A program made the translations under genes and the position numbers. The notes beneath the pieces are model-generated. The model worked only from the letters and a program-made list of their open reading frames with translations. It did no database searches and was not told the origin of the DNA. From Cognatishimia sp. 1_MG-2023 (GTDB taxonomy: Bacteria > Pseudomonadota > Alphaproteobacteria > Rhodobacterales > Rhodobacteraceae): a stretch of DNA of 64,000 nucleotides. The DNA lies in contig NZ_JAUORX010000002.1 of NCBI RefSeq assembly GCF_030548175.1, forward strand, positions 372,001 through 436,000, in the 5' to 3' direction. This document shows, one piece after another, positions 1 through 7,535 of the stretch (the stretch's first letter is position 1; every line of letters starts with the position of its first letter).

Positions 1-2
1 CC

Positions 3-968
3 AATGAGCTTAGCGAGCAGGCACAAGACATTTGGGGAGCAAAAGGGCCAGCCGGTGAATGCGCCCGCGCGCTCCAAGATGTCGCGTTTCACCCCTTGGC
101 AGTGACAGGCAAGGTTGTGGATGATTATCGCGATAAGCCGAAGGTCGAAGCGCAATTCGCCTGTTTCATTCGTGACAAAAAGGCCCTCGACACGTTTGCC
201 GCCAATTATGACAGCGACCAAGACATGTTTGCGGCCCTTGAGGCCGCTGACATCTCCGACTTGTTCCGCGAGATGCTGGTCTGGGTTACGCGAACCGACA
301 ACGACAGCGGCGACGTGAGTTTTAGTGACCTGTCGGATGGTGAACGGCAGTTGCTGATGGTCCTGGGCCTAATCCGGGTCTCACGAGGCAAGGAAGCTCT
401 GTTCTTGCTGGACGAACCTGACACCCACCTGAACCCCGCATGGCAGCTTAGCTATCTAGAACTGATCAAGCAGTGGACCGAAGTCGCTGCCGACAAAGAC
501 CGGTGTCAGATCATCATGACATCGCACAATCCGCTAACGATTGCGTCCCTTACAAAAAAGGAGGTGCGCGTGATGCAGAATGGCGACGAAGAAGGAATTC
601 AGGTTGCTGAGCCGTACGCAGATCCCCGTGGGATGGGCTTTACAGCGACGCTCACCGAGATCTTCGGTCTGCCGACAACTTTGGACTTGGCAACGCAAAA
701 ACAAATAGATGATCGAAATGCGCTCGCCAGAATTGAAGAGAGATCGGAGGCTCAAGAAAAGCAGCTTATCGCGATCAATGACACACTTAACCGTCTGGGC
801 TTTATGAATGAAAGCCGTGAGCCCCTTTATCACGAATTTCTCAAGGCATGGCAGGATGTGCGTTATGCAGACCGTCCTCCCCTGACCCCTGAAGCCATCG
901 AAAAACGGCACCAAGCGATGGTTGATCTGATAAAGCAGCTGTCAGCGAAATCGGGGCCTAAGCATTGA
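3..968 (+). CDS. Septu-like PtuA ATPase, C-terminal part (cut by window start)
   Basis: The reading frame is open from base 3, so the gene starts left of the window and only the C-terminal ~321 residues are visible. They hold the second half of an SMC/ABC-type ATPase: a signature motif SDGERQ, a Walker B LFLLDEPDTHLNP and an H-loop MTSHNP. This is the usual arrangement in overcoming-lysogenization-defect/PtuA-type ATPases. The stop overlaps the start of an HNH nuclease gene by 4 bp, which is the PtuA-PtuB arrangement of Septu anti-phage systems. In those systems the ATPase forms a complex with the nuclease and controls it. The family assignment rests on motifs plus context. Another ATPase-HNH defence pair is possible. 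Confidence 0.75.
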   Translation, partial: NELSEQAQDIWGAKGPAGECARALQDVAFHPLAVTGKVVDDYRDKPKVEAQFACFIRDKKALDTFAANYDSDQDMFAALEAADISDLFREMLVWVTRTDNDSGDVSFSDLSDGERQLLMVLGLIRVSRGKEALFLLDEPDTHLNPAWQLSYLELIKQWTEVAADKDRCQIIMTSHNPLTIASLTKKEVRVMQNGDEEGIQVAEPYADPRGMGFTATLTEIFGLPTTLDLATQKQIDDRNALARIEERSEAQEKQLIAINDTLNRLGFMNESREPLYHEFLKAWQDVRYADRPPLTPEAIEKRHQAMVDLIKQLSAKSGPKH

Positions 969-1819
969 TTTTCGTTCGACGTGATCCCGCCCATATCCCA
1001 GAGAAGGTGTTGAAAGTTGCAGAAAGAGCCCAACTAGCTCTTGAGGCGCTTCCACCGGAGGAACGTGTGGCATTCATCAAGAAAAAGTCTCACGTTTGGA
1101 GTGGCTTCAAACGATATTTGGCGAAAATGTCGTACGGAAAATGCTGGTATTCCGAAAGCTGTGATCCCCAATCATTTTTTGACGTTGATCACTTTCGGCC
1201 AAAATCCGAGGCACGGCGGAGCAAGGACATTGCTCCCGATGATGGCTACCCTTGGCTGGCGTTTTCGTGGGAGAATTTCCGTTACTCTGCAGGCCGATCG
1301 AACCGCCTAAGCAAAGACGAGCAAACGGACGAAACCGTCGGTAAAGGGAGTTGGTTTCCACTTTGCGAAGGAAGCGCTGTCGCGTGCTGGGACCAGCGAG
1401 ATATCAACCTTGAACAGCCAATGTTACTAGACCCAATCAATCAGGCAGATATGCGACTGATTAAAGTTGGCTCAGTTGGAAAAATTGAACCAAGCGATAT
1501 TTGCGTGGGCACAAATCGCTTGAGAGTGGAGCGGTCAATCAAATCATATGGGCTAGATCTCCCTCCACTTACAGGCGCTAGGCTCAAAGTGATGCGGGAT
1601 GTTCAGATTATGTTCGAAACACTGATGCAAACTGTTGAGACCGCAAACGAAGTGCCTCCTGCAGCTGATCTCTTGCCGGTGCCGAGCCAAGTAGATGCAA
1701 TAACGGCAATGACTATGCCAGACAGTGCCTATTCACTTGCGGCACGTAGCAAGTTGATTGAACTCGGTGGGGCTCATCTGATTGCAAGCGTTGAGGAATA
1801 TCCGGCTGCTACAGCCTAG
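965..1819 (+). CDS. HNH endonuclease, PtuB-like (Septu-type defence partner)
   Basis: The 284-residue protein starts at a TTG whose codon overlaps the ATPase stop. Around residues 59-78 it has CWYSE followed by DVDHFRPKSE, and then DGYPWLAFSWENFRYS. This matches the zinc/HNH nuclease core of the PtuB/TIGR02646-type proteins that partner ATPases in Septu and in some retron systems. The histidine of DVDHFRPK is the expected catalytic residue. Expected role: degrade DNA when the ATPase partner senses infection. The 4-bp overlap implies translational coupling with the ATPase. The exact defence type is uncertain because the ATPase N-terminus and any upstream gene lie outside the window. Confidence 0.72.
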   Translation: MIFVRRDPAHIPEKVLKVAERAQLALEALPPEERVAFIKKKSHVWSGFKRYLAKMSYGKCWYSESCDPQSFFDVDHFRPKSEARRSKDIAPDDGYPWLAFSWENFRYSAGRSNRLSKDEQTDETVGKGSWFPLCEGSAVACWDQRDINLEQPMLLDPINQADMRLIKVGSVGKIEPSDICVGTNRLRVERSIKSYGLDLPPLTGARLKVMRDVQIMFETLMQTVETANEVPPAADLLPVPSQVDAITAMTMPDSAYSLAARSKLIELGGAHLIASVEEYPAATA

Positions 1820-2203
1820 TCAGCTAAGAGCCTTTTGGGGCAACATTCGTTAAGCGAGCACACCCAAATCAGACTGTCCGCAGCGGGCCGTAAGTGATAT
1901 CTCTCTTGCTGCGTTGCGCATTATCCGTGCCTCTGCGTGCTGTTGGCTAAGCAGGTTTGATCACTATAGCTGCCCATCCGATCAATGTCGGCTTGATCAG
2001 ATGATCTAGAGCCTTGTGCTCGCGCAGCGAGTTTCCGCTTTCCGCTCTTTATGGCGTGTACACTACTGAAATCTATTTCTCTTTAATCATGTTCACCCGC
2101 TGTAAAGAGAGTTATTTGGCCACGCCCAGAGCTTGCGGCAGCTCCTGAAAATCAATGTAGGTTTATAATTCAATGTCTTTCACTAACACGTCTTCAGGCC
2201 GTT
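1820..2203. other. Intergenic stretch without a recognisable gene
   Basis: This 384-bp gap separates the HNH gene from a convergent XRE regulator gene. I see no convincing coding frame, RNA gene or strong terminator hairpin in it. Confidence 0.5.
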
Positions 2204-2413
2204 CTAGCTCTCAATTCTGGTGATGAATTCAGCCATGGTGATCCCTAAACCGTCACAGATGCTTTTAAGTGTTGCTAGGCTTGGTTGATGTTTCCGGCTC
2301 TCCAATAAGGAGATGTAGCGAATACTCTTACCAGCGCGATGGGCCAATTCTTCCTGCGAAACTCCAGCTTCAGTTCGGGCTTTACGTAGTTCTCGGCTAA
2401 ACGCTTCTAGCAA
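2204..2413 (-). CDS. XRE-family helix-turn-helix regulator
   Basis: A 69-residue protein that is almost entirely one Cro/CI-type HTH domain: SQEELAHRAGKSIRYISLLE is the helix-turn-helix, followed by QPSLATLKSICDGLG. Such single-domain proteins usually act as dimeric DNA-binding repressors on mobile elements. The only start in frame is a TTG at 2413; a stop lies six codons upstream with no ATG between, so either the TTG is used or the N-terminus has been altered. It stands convergent to the HNH gene and divergent from the exported protein at 2529. Its target is unknown. Confidence 0.75.
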   Translation of the reverse strand: MLEAFSRELRKARTEAGVSQEELAHRAGKSIRYISLLESRKHQPSLATLKSICDGLGITMAEFITRIES

Positions 2414-2528
2414 CGCATCATTTTCAGTTTAATCTTGCATGCGGCTAGGATCAGAAATTAGCCCATTGCAGCCATGAAGTATTTTGTGAATAATGAAGTA
2501 TTCTGTGAATTTATCGAGGGTATGCAGT

Positions 2529-3440
2529 ATGCACATTATCAACAATCTTTTATCCACATGCAGAGCCGCGCGAGAATCAACTTTTGCGGTATTGACGTCT
2601 GGAGCTCTAACCTTCTGCTTGTCACTCGCCTCGGCCGCTGTCGCAGAAGACGGTTTGACAGCAATCGCGCCACCAACTGAGCGCCCGTACCCCTTTGAGA
2701 TCCTAGGTCTGCAACCGGGCGACCCTCTTGCAGATGTGCTCACAGTTTATGCCGAGCGCAGCGATGACGCACCTACCGGTGAACGCGAGGTTGTGCGGGT
2801 GCAATCGCCAGAAGGGAATGTCTTTGAGTTCGCCTACCAGCTCTTCACCCGGATTGGCGATGTTGGCATCAATGGGCGGCTTGCAGGGGTTGCGCAGGAT
2901 CAGGTCACGGCACGACTGGCTTCAGATGTGATGGAACAACGCCCTCTGGCGATCTATCGCAGCATGCGTCAGCCCAGCGAGGTGCTGCCAGAGCCGCTTG
3001 AGCTTAAGGCGCAACTAGAAGAGCTGTATGGCCCGGCATCCCGCGTCACTATTTCTGGGCGCGAGATGGTCATGCTTTACGCTTGGAGCGAAGATGGGTT
3101 TATCACCGACCTCGACGCATTGGGCCCTCTGACCCATGAAGAAACGCGGACCAGTGGCAACCGCACTTCTACGCTGAGCACACAATATGAGATCTGTGGA
3201 ACCGCGCAGCACTATACCAACACCGTCGATTACCGCTTCCGCTATCCGCGCGAGAAGCAAATCCGTCCCGGCTGCATCGCGACATTCACGGTCACGCATA
3301 AGGGTGAACCGGGCATGACGTCGATCAACTTTGAATTGGTGGATTATGAATTGGGCCGGATGCAGGAGCGGGAACTGGACCGACAAATCGTTGAGGCGCT
3401 GACAGGCGAAGAGGTCGAAGCCTCAGACATGGACCTGTGA
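2529..3440 (+). CDS. Hypothetical exported protein
   Basis: I chose the ATG at 2529 (303 residues) because a GAGGG ribosome-binding site lies about 8 nt upstream. The next ATG upstream in frame has no such site. The first ~40 residues form a signal peptide: a basic start, the hydrophobic run FAVLTSGALTFCLSLASA and a probable cut at AVA-ED. The mature part has no motif I recognise. It contains two cysteines (near ICGTAQH and PGCIATF) that could form a disulfide. Placement on a mobilizable island suggests an accessory envelope role, but no function can be assigned. Confidence 0.7.
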   Translation: MHIINNLLSTCRAARESTFAVLTSGALTFCLSLASAAVAEDGLTAIAPPTERPYPFEILGLQPGDPLADVLTVYAERSDDAPTGEREVVRVQSPEGNVFEFAYQLFTRIGDVGINGRLAGVAQDQVTARLASDVMEQRPLAIYRSMRQPSEVLPEPLELKAQLEELYGPASRVTISGREMVMLYAWSEDGFITDLDALGPLTHEETRTSGNRTSTLSTQYEICGTAQHYTNTVDYRFRYPREKQIRPGCIATFTVTHKGEPGMTSINFELVDYELGRMQERELDRQIVEALTGEEVEASDMDL

Positions 3441-3576
3441 CCATATCGCGCAAACATTTCACCCTTTAGAGCCCGCATTTATGGCGGGCGGCTTTCCGAG
3501 CTGTGCGCCACGATGAACCGTCATCCTGACATATCTTCGAAACCGTCCTTGCCAACAAAGACGACGGAGAGACGAC

Positions 3577-4143
3577 ATGACCAATTGGTACACGGCTGAC
3601 ACGCATTTTGGGCATGAGAATGTCATCCCATTTTGTGGGCGCCCATTCCGCAACACCGGCCACATGGACACGGTGCTGATTGAGAACCTGTGGTCCAAAG
3701 TTGGACCGGAAGATGACCTTTGGATCTTGGGTGACTTCGCCTTTGGGTCAAAAGCCAAAGAGGCCGACTATCTCGCTGCCATCTTTGGCCAGCTTCCCGG
3801 CGCGCGCAAACACCTGATTGTTGGCAATCATGATCTAGATCCCACACTGGCGTTGCCGTGGAATAGCATTTCACACCTTGCAGAAGTCAGAGATGGTCCT
3901 AAGAAACAGGCGCACACCCTGTGTCATTATCCCATGATCACCTGGAACCACGCCCGCCGGGATGCGTTGCAACTCTTCGGGCATGTCCACAACAACTGGT
4001 GGGGCTCTCGTAACAGCGTAAACGTCGGCGTGGATGTCTGGGATTTCATGCCTGTGCGGTTCGAAGACATCGCGCGCCGCGCCAAATCTCTGCCCGTGAA
4101 CAAGCACTGGCAGGATGTCGAGCATAATGCGAAAGCGCTTTAA
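3577..4143 (+). CDS. Calcineurin-like metallophosphoesterase
   Basis: The 188-residue protein has the full metal-binding series of the calcineurin-like superfamily: DTHFGH near residue 8, LGDFAFG near 51, GNHDLD near 83 and GHVHNN near 133. These residues bind two metal ions and hydrolyse phosphoesters. The small size matches the single-domain family often found on phages and islands. A GGAGAG ribosome-binding site precedes the ATG. The substrate cannot be read from the sequence; a cyclic nucleotide or nucleic-acid phosphoester is possible. It lies convergent to the mob genes, with only a short gap. Confidence 0.85.
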   Translation: MTNWYTADTHFGHENVIPFCGRPFRNTGHMDTVLIENLWSKVGPEDDLWILGDFAFGSKAKEADYLAAIFGQLPGARKHLIVGNHDLDPTLALPWNSISHLAEVRDGPKKQAHTLCHYPMITWNHARRDALQLFGHVHNNWWGSRNSVNVGVDVWDFMPVRFEDIARRAKSLPVNKHWQDVEHNAKAL

Positions 4144-4167
4144 GGGAAGGCACCGGACGCGGCTATG

Positions 4168-5862
4168 TCATGGGCTGGGGTCTGAGCCAATATGTGTGGC
4201 CGACCAGGTTTTCCGACTTTTATGGGTTGGCTTTGTTGAAGTGGATTTTGATCTCGTCATCCATCTGAGACAAGCCGCCTTAAGTCGTCTTGCTGTTTCT
4301 GCAAATCGTTCAAGCGTGTCTCCAACTCGCTGGCGAACTGATCGAATTCGCGCCTCAAATTCACGAATTCGTTCGGTGAGGTGCTGGCGCTTTTCAAACC
4401 AGTTTCGAAGGTGGTGTTCAGTTCTTCGACAGCGCGCAAGAGTGCGGTCTCGAACGGCGTCAATTGGGGATGGCTCATGGTTTACCTCGTCACTGCTGTT
4501 TCGATGCAGACTGTTCCGCCGCTCAGATTTGGCACTGGACAGTCGGCCAATTCGACGCCCCGGGGCAGGCTCAGAACCCGTCCCAAGCCACCAAGGCCAC
4601 GCGTCACTCTCACCCCATCCAAGCCAAAGGTCGCTAGGTTGATTTGAGGCGATGTTGTTTCCGCTTTCGGGAATGTCAGCTGCACGGCCATCAAGAGCAC
4701 CCAGAAGGTCAGCAAGACCCCCGCCAGATAGGCCGGCAGCATCGTCTTCCATGTGACCGTGCGCCATTCCTTCCTGCTCTCTTCCAGCGCATTTGTCGCT
4801 TGCTGTATCCTGTCGACCTGATCCTCGATCTGTCGTGCTGTTCGGTTGCGGATCTGACCGCTCTGCTTTTCGAGCTCGCTCATATCTTGAACGATTTTTC
4901 TCTGCGCGGCGTTCAACGCTTGTGTCAAACGCTGCTCGAAGTCGTGCAACAACTGCTGCGCTTGCTCTTCGGTTACCTGGGATTGGCTCTCGACCTTCGC
5001 TTGCAGGTTTTGCAGCAAAGTATTCATCTGCGGTCCAGTCTTCATGGAATATGCGGTCCTCTAATCGGAGTGTATTTTGGCTGTCTGTTGTGCCAGCAAT
5101 CCGCATTGCGACGCGCGTCTCACGACGACGCGGCTTGCCACCCTCGGCCTCAATCGCATCGGCTTTGCGACGTTTCTCAAGCTGCTTTTCGGTCAGCGGT
5201 TTAAATTCGAGACCGTTCAACTCGGCAAGGACGGCGCGAACATCAGCATGGGTGTGAATTTCACCAGTCTCGATTTTCTGAACGATTAAGGTTTGGATGG
5301 TTTCCTTGATTTGCTTGCGGTCGCCCAGGTCAAACACAGGTTTGGTCATCCGTTTTCGCTCCGGCTCTTCCGGACTGACCCAGCCCGCGCGGGCATTCCA
5401 GTAGTCTCGAAAGGCGTTGAAGTAACGTTCAGAGCCCGGTGGGGCAGGATTGAAAGAGCGGTTGCCGTAAAGCTCGACGCGCGGGATCAGGAAGTGCAAT
5501 TCGACATTGCCCATGTGCTGATGGCGGACCCAGAGGACATTGGCCTGATCCACCGCCAACCCGGCAAAAGCCGCTTTCTCAAAATCACGCATGACCGCCG
5601 CTTGCTGATCATCGGAGGGGACATCATCGGTGTGGAAAGCAACCACACCAGATGTGTAGCACCACTTCCGCGTATTGCTGTCGATCAGATGGCGGGTCAG
5701 GTCGGGATCACCGGCAAGCAGATCTGGTAGCACATCCCGCCGGACGGTTTGATTGGGAATGCGCTTGCGGTCTTCGGTGTAGGCCGTGACTTCCGCCGCC
5801 AGCAAGTATTCCACCGCCGCCGCGCCCGAGCCATCCCCGTGATCAAAGAAGCGCACCATCAT
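4168..5862 (-). CDS. mobA: MobA-type relaxase (plasmid mobilization)
   Basis: A 564-residue relaxase. The N-terminal third carries a likely catalytic tyrosine region (AAVEYLLAAEVTAY) and a histidine cluster, HQHMGNVELHF near residue 114, typical of MobA/MbeA relaxases. These nick oriT and pilot single-stranded DNA through a conjugation channel supplied by another element. Its start overlaps the mobC stop by 4 bp. The C-terminal half is charged, repetitive and poorly conserved. That is expected because two other genes (mobB at 4482-5045, mobD at 4257-4478) are read from the same DNA in another frame. No type IV secretion genes are visible, so the element is mobilizable rather than self-transmissible as far as seen. 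Confidence 0.88.
   Translation of the reverse strand: MMVRFFDHGDGSGAAAVEYLLAAEVTAYTEDRKRIPNQTVRRDVLPDLLAGDPDLTRHLIDSNTRKWCYTSGVVAFHTDDVPSDDQQAAVMRDFEKAAFAGLAVDQANVLWVRHQHMGNVELHFLIPRVELYGNRSFNPAPPGSERYFNAFRDYWNARAGWVSPEEPERKRMTKPVFDLGDRKQIKETIQTLIVQKIETGEIHTHADVRAVLAELNGLEFKPLTEKQLEKRRKADAIEAEGGKPRRRETRVAMRIAGTTDSQNTLRLEDRIFHEDWTADEYFAAKPASEGREPIPGNRRASAAVVARLRAAFDTSVERRAEKNRSRYERARKAERSDPQPNSTTDRGSGRQDTASDKCAGREQEGMAHGHMEDDAAGLSGGGLADLLGALDGRAADIPESGNNIASNQPSDLWLGWGESDAWPWWLGTGSEPAPGRRIGRLSSAKSERRNSLHRNSSDEVNHEPSPIDAVRDRTLARCRRTEHHLRNWFEKRQHLTERIREFEARIRSVRQRVGDTLERFAETARRLKAACLRWMTRSKSTSTKPTHKSRKTWSATHIGSDPSP
4257..4478 (-). CDS. MbeD/MobD-like mobilization protein nested in mobA
   Basis: A 73-residue protein read from a different frame of mobA. 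It is mostly predicted coiled coil (FDQFASELETRLNDLQKQQD), like the MbeD/MobD proteins of ColE1-type mobilization regions. A GAGGTAAACC ribosome-binding site precedes the ATG and overlaps the end of mobB, so translation is probably coupled. Its position, order and length match the mbeB-mbeD pair nested in ColE1 mbeA. The family assignment is by architecture and character rather than detailed motif. Confidence 0.65.
   Translation of the reverse strand: MSHPQLTPFETALLRAVEELNTTFETGLKSASTSPNEFVNLRREFDQFASELETRLNDLQKQQDDLRRLVSDG
4482..5045 (-). CDS. MbeB/MobB-like membrane protein nested in mobA
   Basis: A 187-residue protein encoded out of frame within mobA. Residues 1-95 are heptad-rich (EQAQQLLHDFEQRLTQALN), followed by a transmembrane segment near 105-125 (MLPAYLAGVLLTFWVLLMAV) and a short C-terminal domain. 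MbeB/MobB proteins of ColE1 and RSF1010 share this plan: a helical domain plus a membrane anchor, and they stabilise the relaxosome. An AGAGGA ribosome-binding site lies about 12 nt before the ATG. A well-formed membrane segment and a heptad pattern would not be expected in a random shadow frame, which supports a real overlapping gene. Confidence 0.72.
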   Translation of the reverse strand: MKTGPQMNTLLQNLQAKVESQSQVTEEQAQQLLHDFEQRLTQALNAAQRKIVQDMSELEKQSGQIRNRTARQIEDQVDRIQQATNALEESRKEWRTVTWKTMLPAYLAGVLLTFWVLLMAVQLTFPKAETTSPQINLATFGLDGVRVTRGLGGLGRVLSLPRGVELADCPVPNLSGGTVCIETAVTR

Positions 5863-6215
5863 CGGGAATGATCCTCAACAATCGCAGCCAGCTGACGCGT
5901 GACCGCCAGCAGAAGCGTGCGGACCGCAATCAGATCAATCGCACACCCAGCCTTTCGGTCTGTGTTAAGCGCATGGGAAATCTGATTGAGGTTGTTCCCT
6001 GTGCGCCCAACAGCTGCCAGAAGGGTGGGGTCAACTTCGGGTGGTTGTGCGCGCCGCCGCATGGGTTCAGAAGACAAAACATGGCGGGTGTAGTCAGAGA
6101 GGGAACGCTCTTCAGCGCGGGCTTTGTGAAGCCAGCCAGCGCGTTCTTCCTCGGAGCACCGAACACGCAGAACAAGCTCACGTTTGATGTGTTTCTTGGG
6201 TTCGCGTCTAACCAT
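5859..6215 (-). CDS. mobC: MobC-type relaxosome accessory protein
   Basis: I place the start at the ATG at 6215 (MVRREPKKHIKRE). Upstream codons lack family character and overlap the candidate oriT. The 118-residue protein has a basic N-terminus, a ribbon-helix-helix-like stretch (RVRCSEEERAGWLHKARAE, then LSDYTRHVL) and the helix GRTGNNLNQISHALN. This NNLNQ motif is the MobC/MbeC family mark. MobC binds oriT and helps the relaxase melt it. It overlaps mobA by 4 bp. Confidence 0.85.
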   Translation of the reverse strand: MVRREPKKHIKRELVLRVRCSEEERAGWLHKARAEERSLSDYTRHVLSSEPMRRRAQPPEVDPTLLAAVGRTGNNLNQISHALNTDRKAGCAIDLIAVRTLLLAVTRQLAAIVEDHSR

Positions 6216-6284
6216 GGCAACCACTTTCAGCGCGTCCACGCGCCGGGTTTGGGGTGAAGGGGAAAGGGCCTGCCCATTCCATTC

Positions 6285-6320
6285 CAAGGTGCACGTGGCG
6301 TAGCCACACGCGTAACCTTG
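6285..6320. other. Candidate oriT hairpin next to mobC
   Basis: CAAGGT at 6285-6290 is inverted at 6315-6320 (ACCTTG). Inside it an inner stem GTGGC-gta-GCCAC forms a nested hairpin. It lies between mobC and the upstream gene, the normal place for oriT in mobCA modules. No nick-site consensus was confirmed, so this is a positional and structural prediction. Confidence 0.45.
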
Positions 6321-6328
6321 CTCTTTGC

Positions 6329-7060
6329 TCAACACGCATGGCGTTGTTCTGGTTCGGATGGCGCAAACAAGGTCCAGCTCTCAGCGATGAGCCAGCTCCG
6401 CCAAGCAGGCCAATCACTTTTATTCGTTGGCGGGAACCTGTCGGGGAGCCAGTAACCGCGCTCCCCATTTTTGCAAACCTCTGGGAAAGTGCGTTCAATC
6501 CAGGTATCGAACATTCGATCTGTGAACATTTCCCATTGGCGACAACCGAAAGATTGGCGCGAAACGAACACGGCTCCCGAGCCACTCCCGCACGCCGAGT
6601 TGGATGGCCCTCTTTCCTGCAAATCCAGCTCAAGTGCGGCTTTTTGTTCTTTGGATTGTTTTTCCTTTATATAGGAAAGATCACCAGTGAGCCTCTTTTC
6701 GATCATGGGTGAACCCTTTTCTGCATCCGAAAAGCTCGCTGTTGCCCCCTTTTTCCTCGTGCGGAATGGGTTGATTTTTCTGGGCGCACGAAGGTCGTAT
6801 TCCGTGTTGTTTCCAGCTCCGCGCCCTTCGGTTCGAAACAGCCAACCGAATTCGACAAGCTGCCGAAGACACCGCTTGATGGTCGCTAATGACATACCTG
6901 CCAGAAACTCGTCCAATATGTTCAGCGACGGATTGAGTTGACCGGTCTTGTCGTTGGCAAACTGCACCGAAAGCGCTGAAGCAACCGCCTTTGTTGATGA
7001 ATTGAGGTCGGCACATTGCAGAACGGCCTTCAGCCATTCAAAGCGATTGAGCTTAGGCAT
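6329..7060 (-). CDS. Winged-helix protein, possible element replication/regulatory factor
   Basis: A 243-residue protein. Residues ~20-95 form a winged helix (NILDEFLAGMSLATIKRCLR, then a wing RTEGRGAGNNTEYDL), as in helix-turn-helix proteins common on alphaproteobacterial plasmids and islands. The C-terminal half (WEMFTDRMFDTWIERTFPEV...) has no family I recognise. It sits upstream of mobC-mobA in the same direction, with the candidate oriT in the gap. A role in copy control or replication of the excised form, or in mob regulation, is possible, but I cannot choose between them. Confidence 0.6.
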   Translation of the reverse strand: MPKLNRFEWLKAVLQCADLNSSTKAVASALSVQFANDKTGQLNPSLNILDEFLAGMSLATIKRCLRQLVEFGWLFRTEGRGAGNNTEYDLRAPRKINPFRTRKKGATASFSDAEKGSPMIEKRLTGDLSYIKEKQSKEQKAALELDLQERGPSNSACGSGSGAVFVSRQSFGCRQWEMFTDRMFDTWIERTFPEVCKNGERGYWLPDRFPPTNKSDWPAWRSWLIAESWTLFAPSEPEQRHAC

Positions 7061-7281
7061 GTGAACCTCCCGCAGTTGCGGTTAGGCTGTCTCTTTGATA
7101 TGGTTTTCGAGCAGATAGATTTGCAACGCCGTTGAGGTGGGTGGCCGCCCCCTCAGCGGTTTTTCTTTGGCCGAATTGCCCCGTGGATAGGTTTGACAAA
7201 TGACGGCTATGCCTTTGATGTTTGGTGGCCGGTTTGACAATCGTTTCTGCGTTAACTTCTTGAAAAGATTTATTTAGTTTT

Positions 7282-7329
7282 GGATTGAAAATCCTCGTGT
7301 CGGTGGTTCGATTCCGCCCCTGGGCACCA
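7282..7329 (+). pseudogene. 3' fragment of tRNA-Phe (anticodon GAA to CCA)
   Basis: The segment has the anticodon loop TTGAAAA (GAA, Phe), a T-arm GGTGG-TTCGATT-CCGCC, the acceptor 3' strand CCTGGGC, discriminator A and an encoded CCA. The D-arm and acceptor 5' strand are absent; the sequence upstream is unrelated and AT-rich. This is what is left when an element carrying a tRNA 3' end integrates at a tRNA gene. The intact tRNA-Phe should lie to the left of the window. Confidence 0.85.
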
Positions 7330-7331
7330 TT
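7315..7331 (+). repeat. Left attachment-site core (attL) of island B
   Basis: The 17-mer CGCCCCTGGGCACCATT occurs here and again at 32708-32724 in the same orientation. It covers the last 15 nt of the tRNA-Phe plus TT. An integrase gene starts about 200 bp to the right. This is the classic core of a tRNA-targeting tyrosine recombinase. Confidence 0.85.
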
Positions 7332-7441
7332 CATACCTTCATCATGTTTTCCATGCTTGCCATAATGACCTGTTTTCAATGGTTTACGCGTTTGACGTTG
7401 TTTCCATGGTTTCCATCTCGTCCATGGTTATCCACACTAAT

Positions 7442-7512
7442 GTTGGTACGAACGTTGGTATTTATCAAATTCGCCTCTTAGCTCCTCATCAGTTGGATAC
7501 CAACATACCAAC
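7442..7512. repeat. GTTGGTA arm-site candidates, left end
   Basis: GTTGGTA occurs at 7442-7448 and 7454-7460, and inverted (TACCAAC) at 7498-7504 and 7506-7512, between attL and the integrase start. The direct pair, spaced 12 bp start to start, is repeated with the same spacing near the right end (32638 and 32650). They probably bind the arm-binding domain of the integrase, or an excisionase. The inverted pair lies 24-38 bp before the int start codon, so binding there could also repress int. Confidence 0.6.
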
Positions 7513-7535
7513 AAATTGATGATGAAGGAGCAGAG

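Noticed and set aside
7053-7379. Minus-strand frame across the tRNA-Phe fragment
   Set aside because: It contains the GRNRTTDTRIF-type string that arises from translating tRNA 3' ends antisense, a known annotation artefact.
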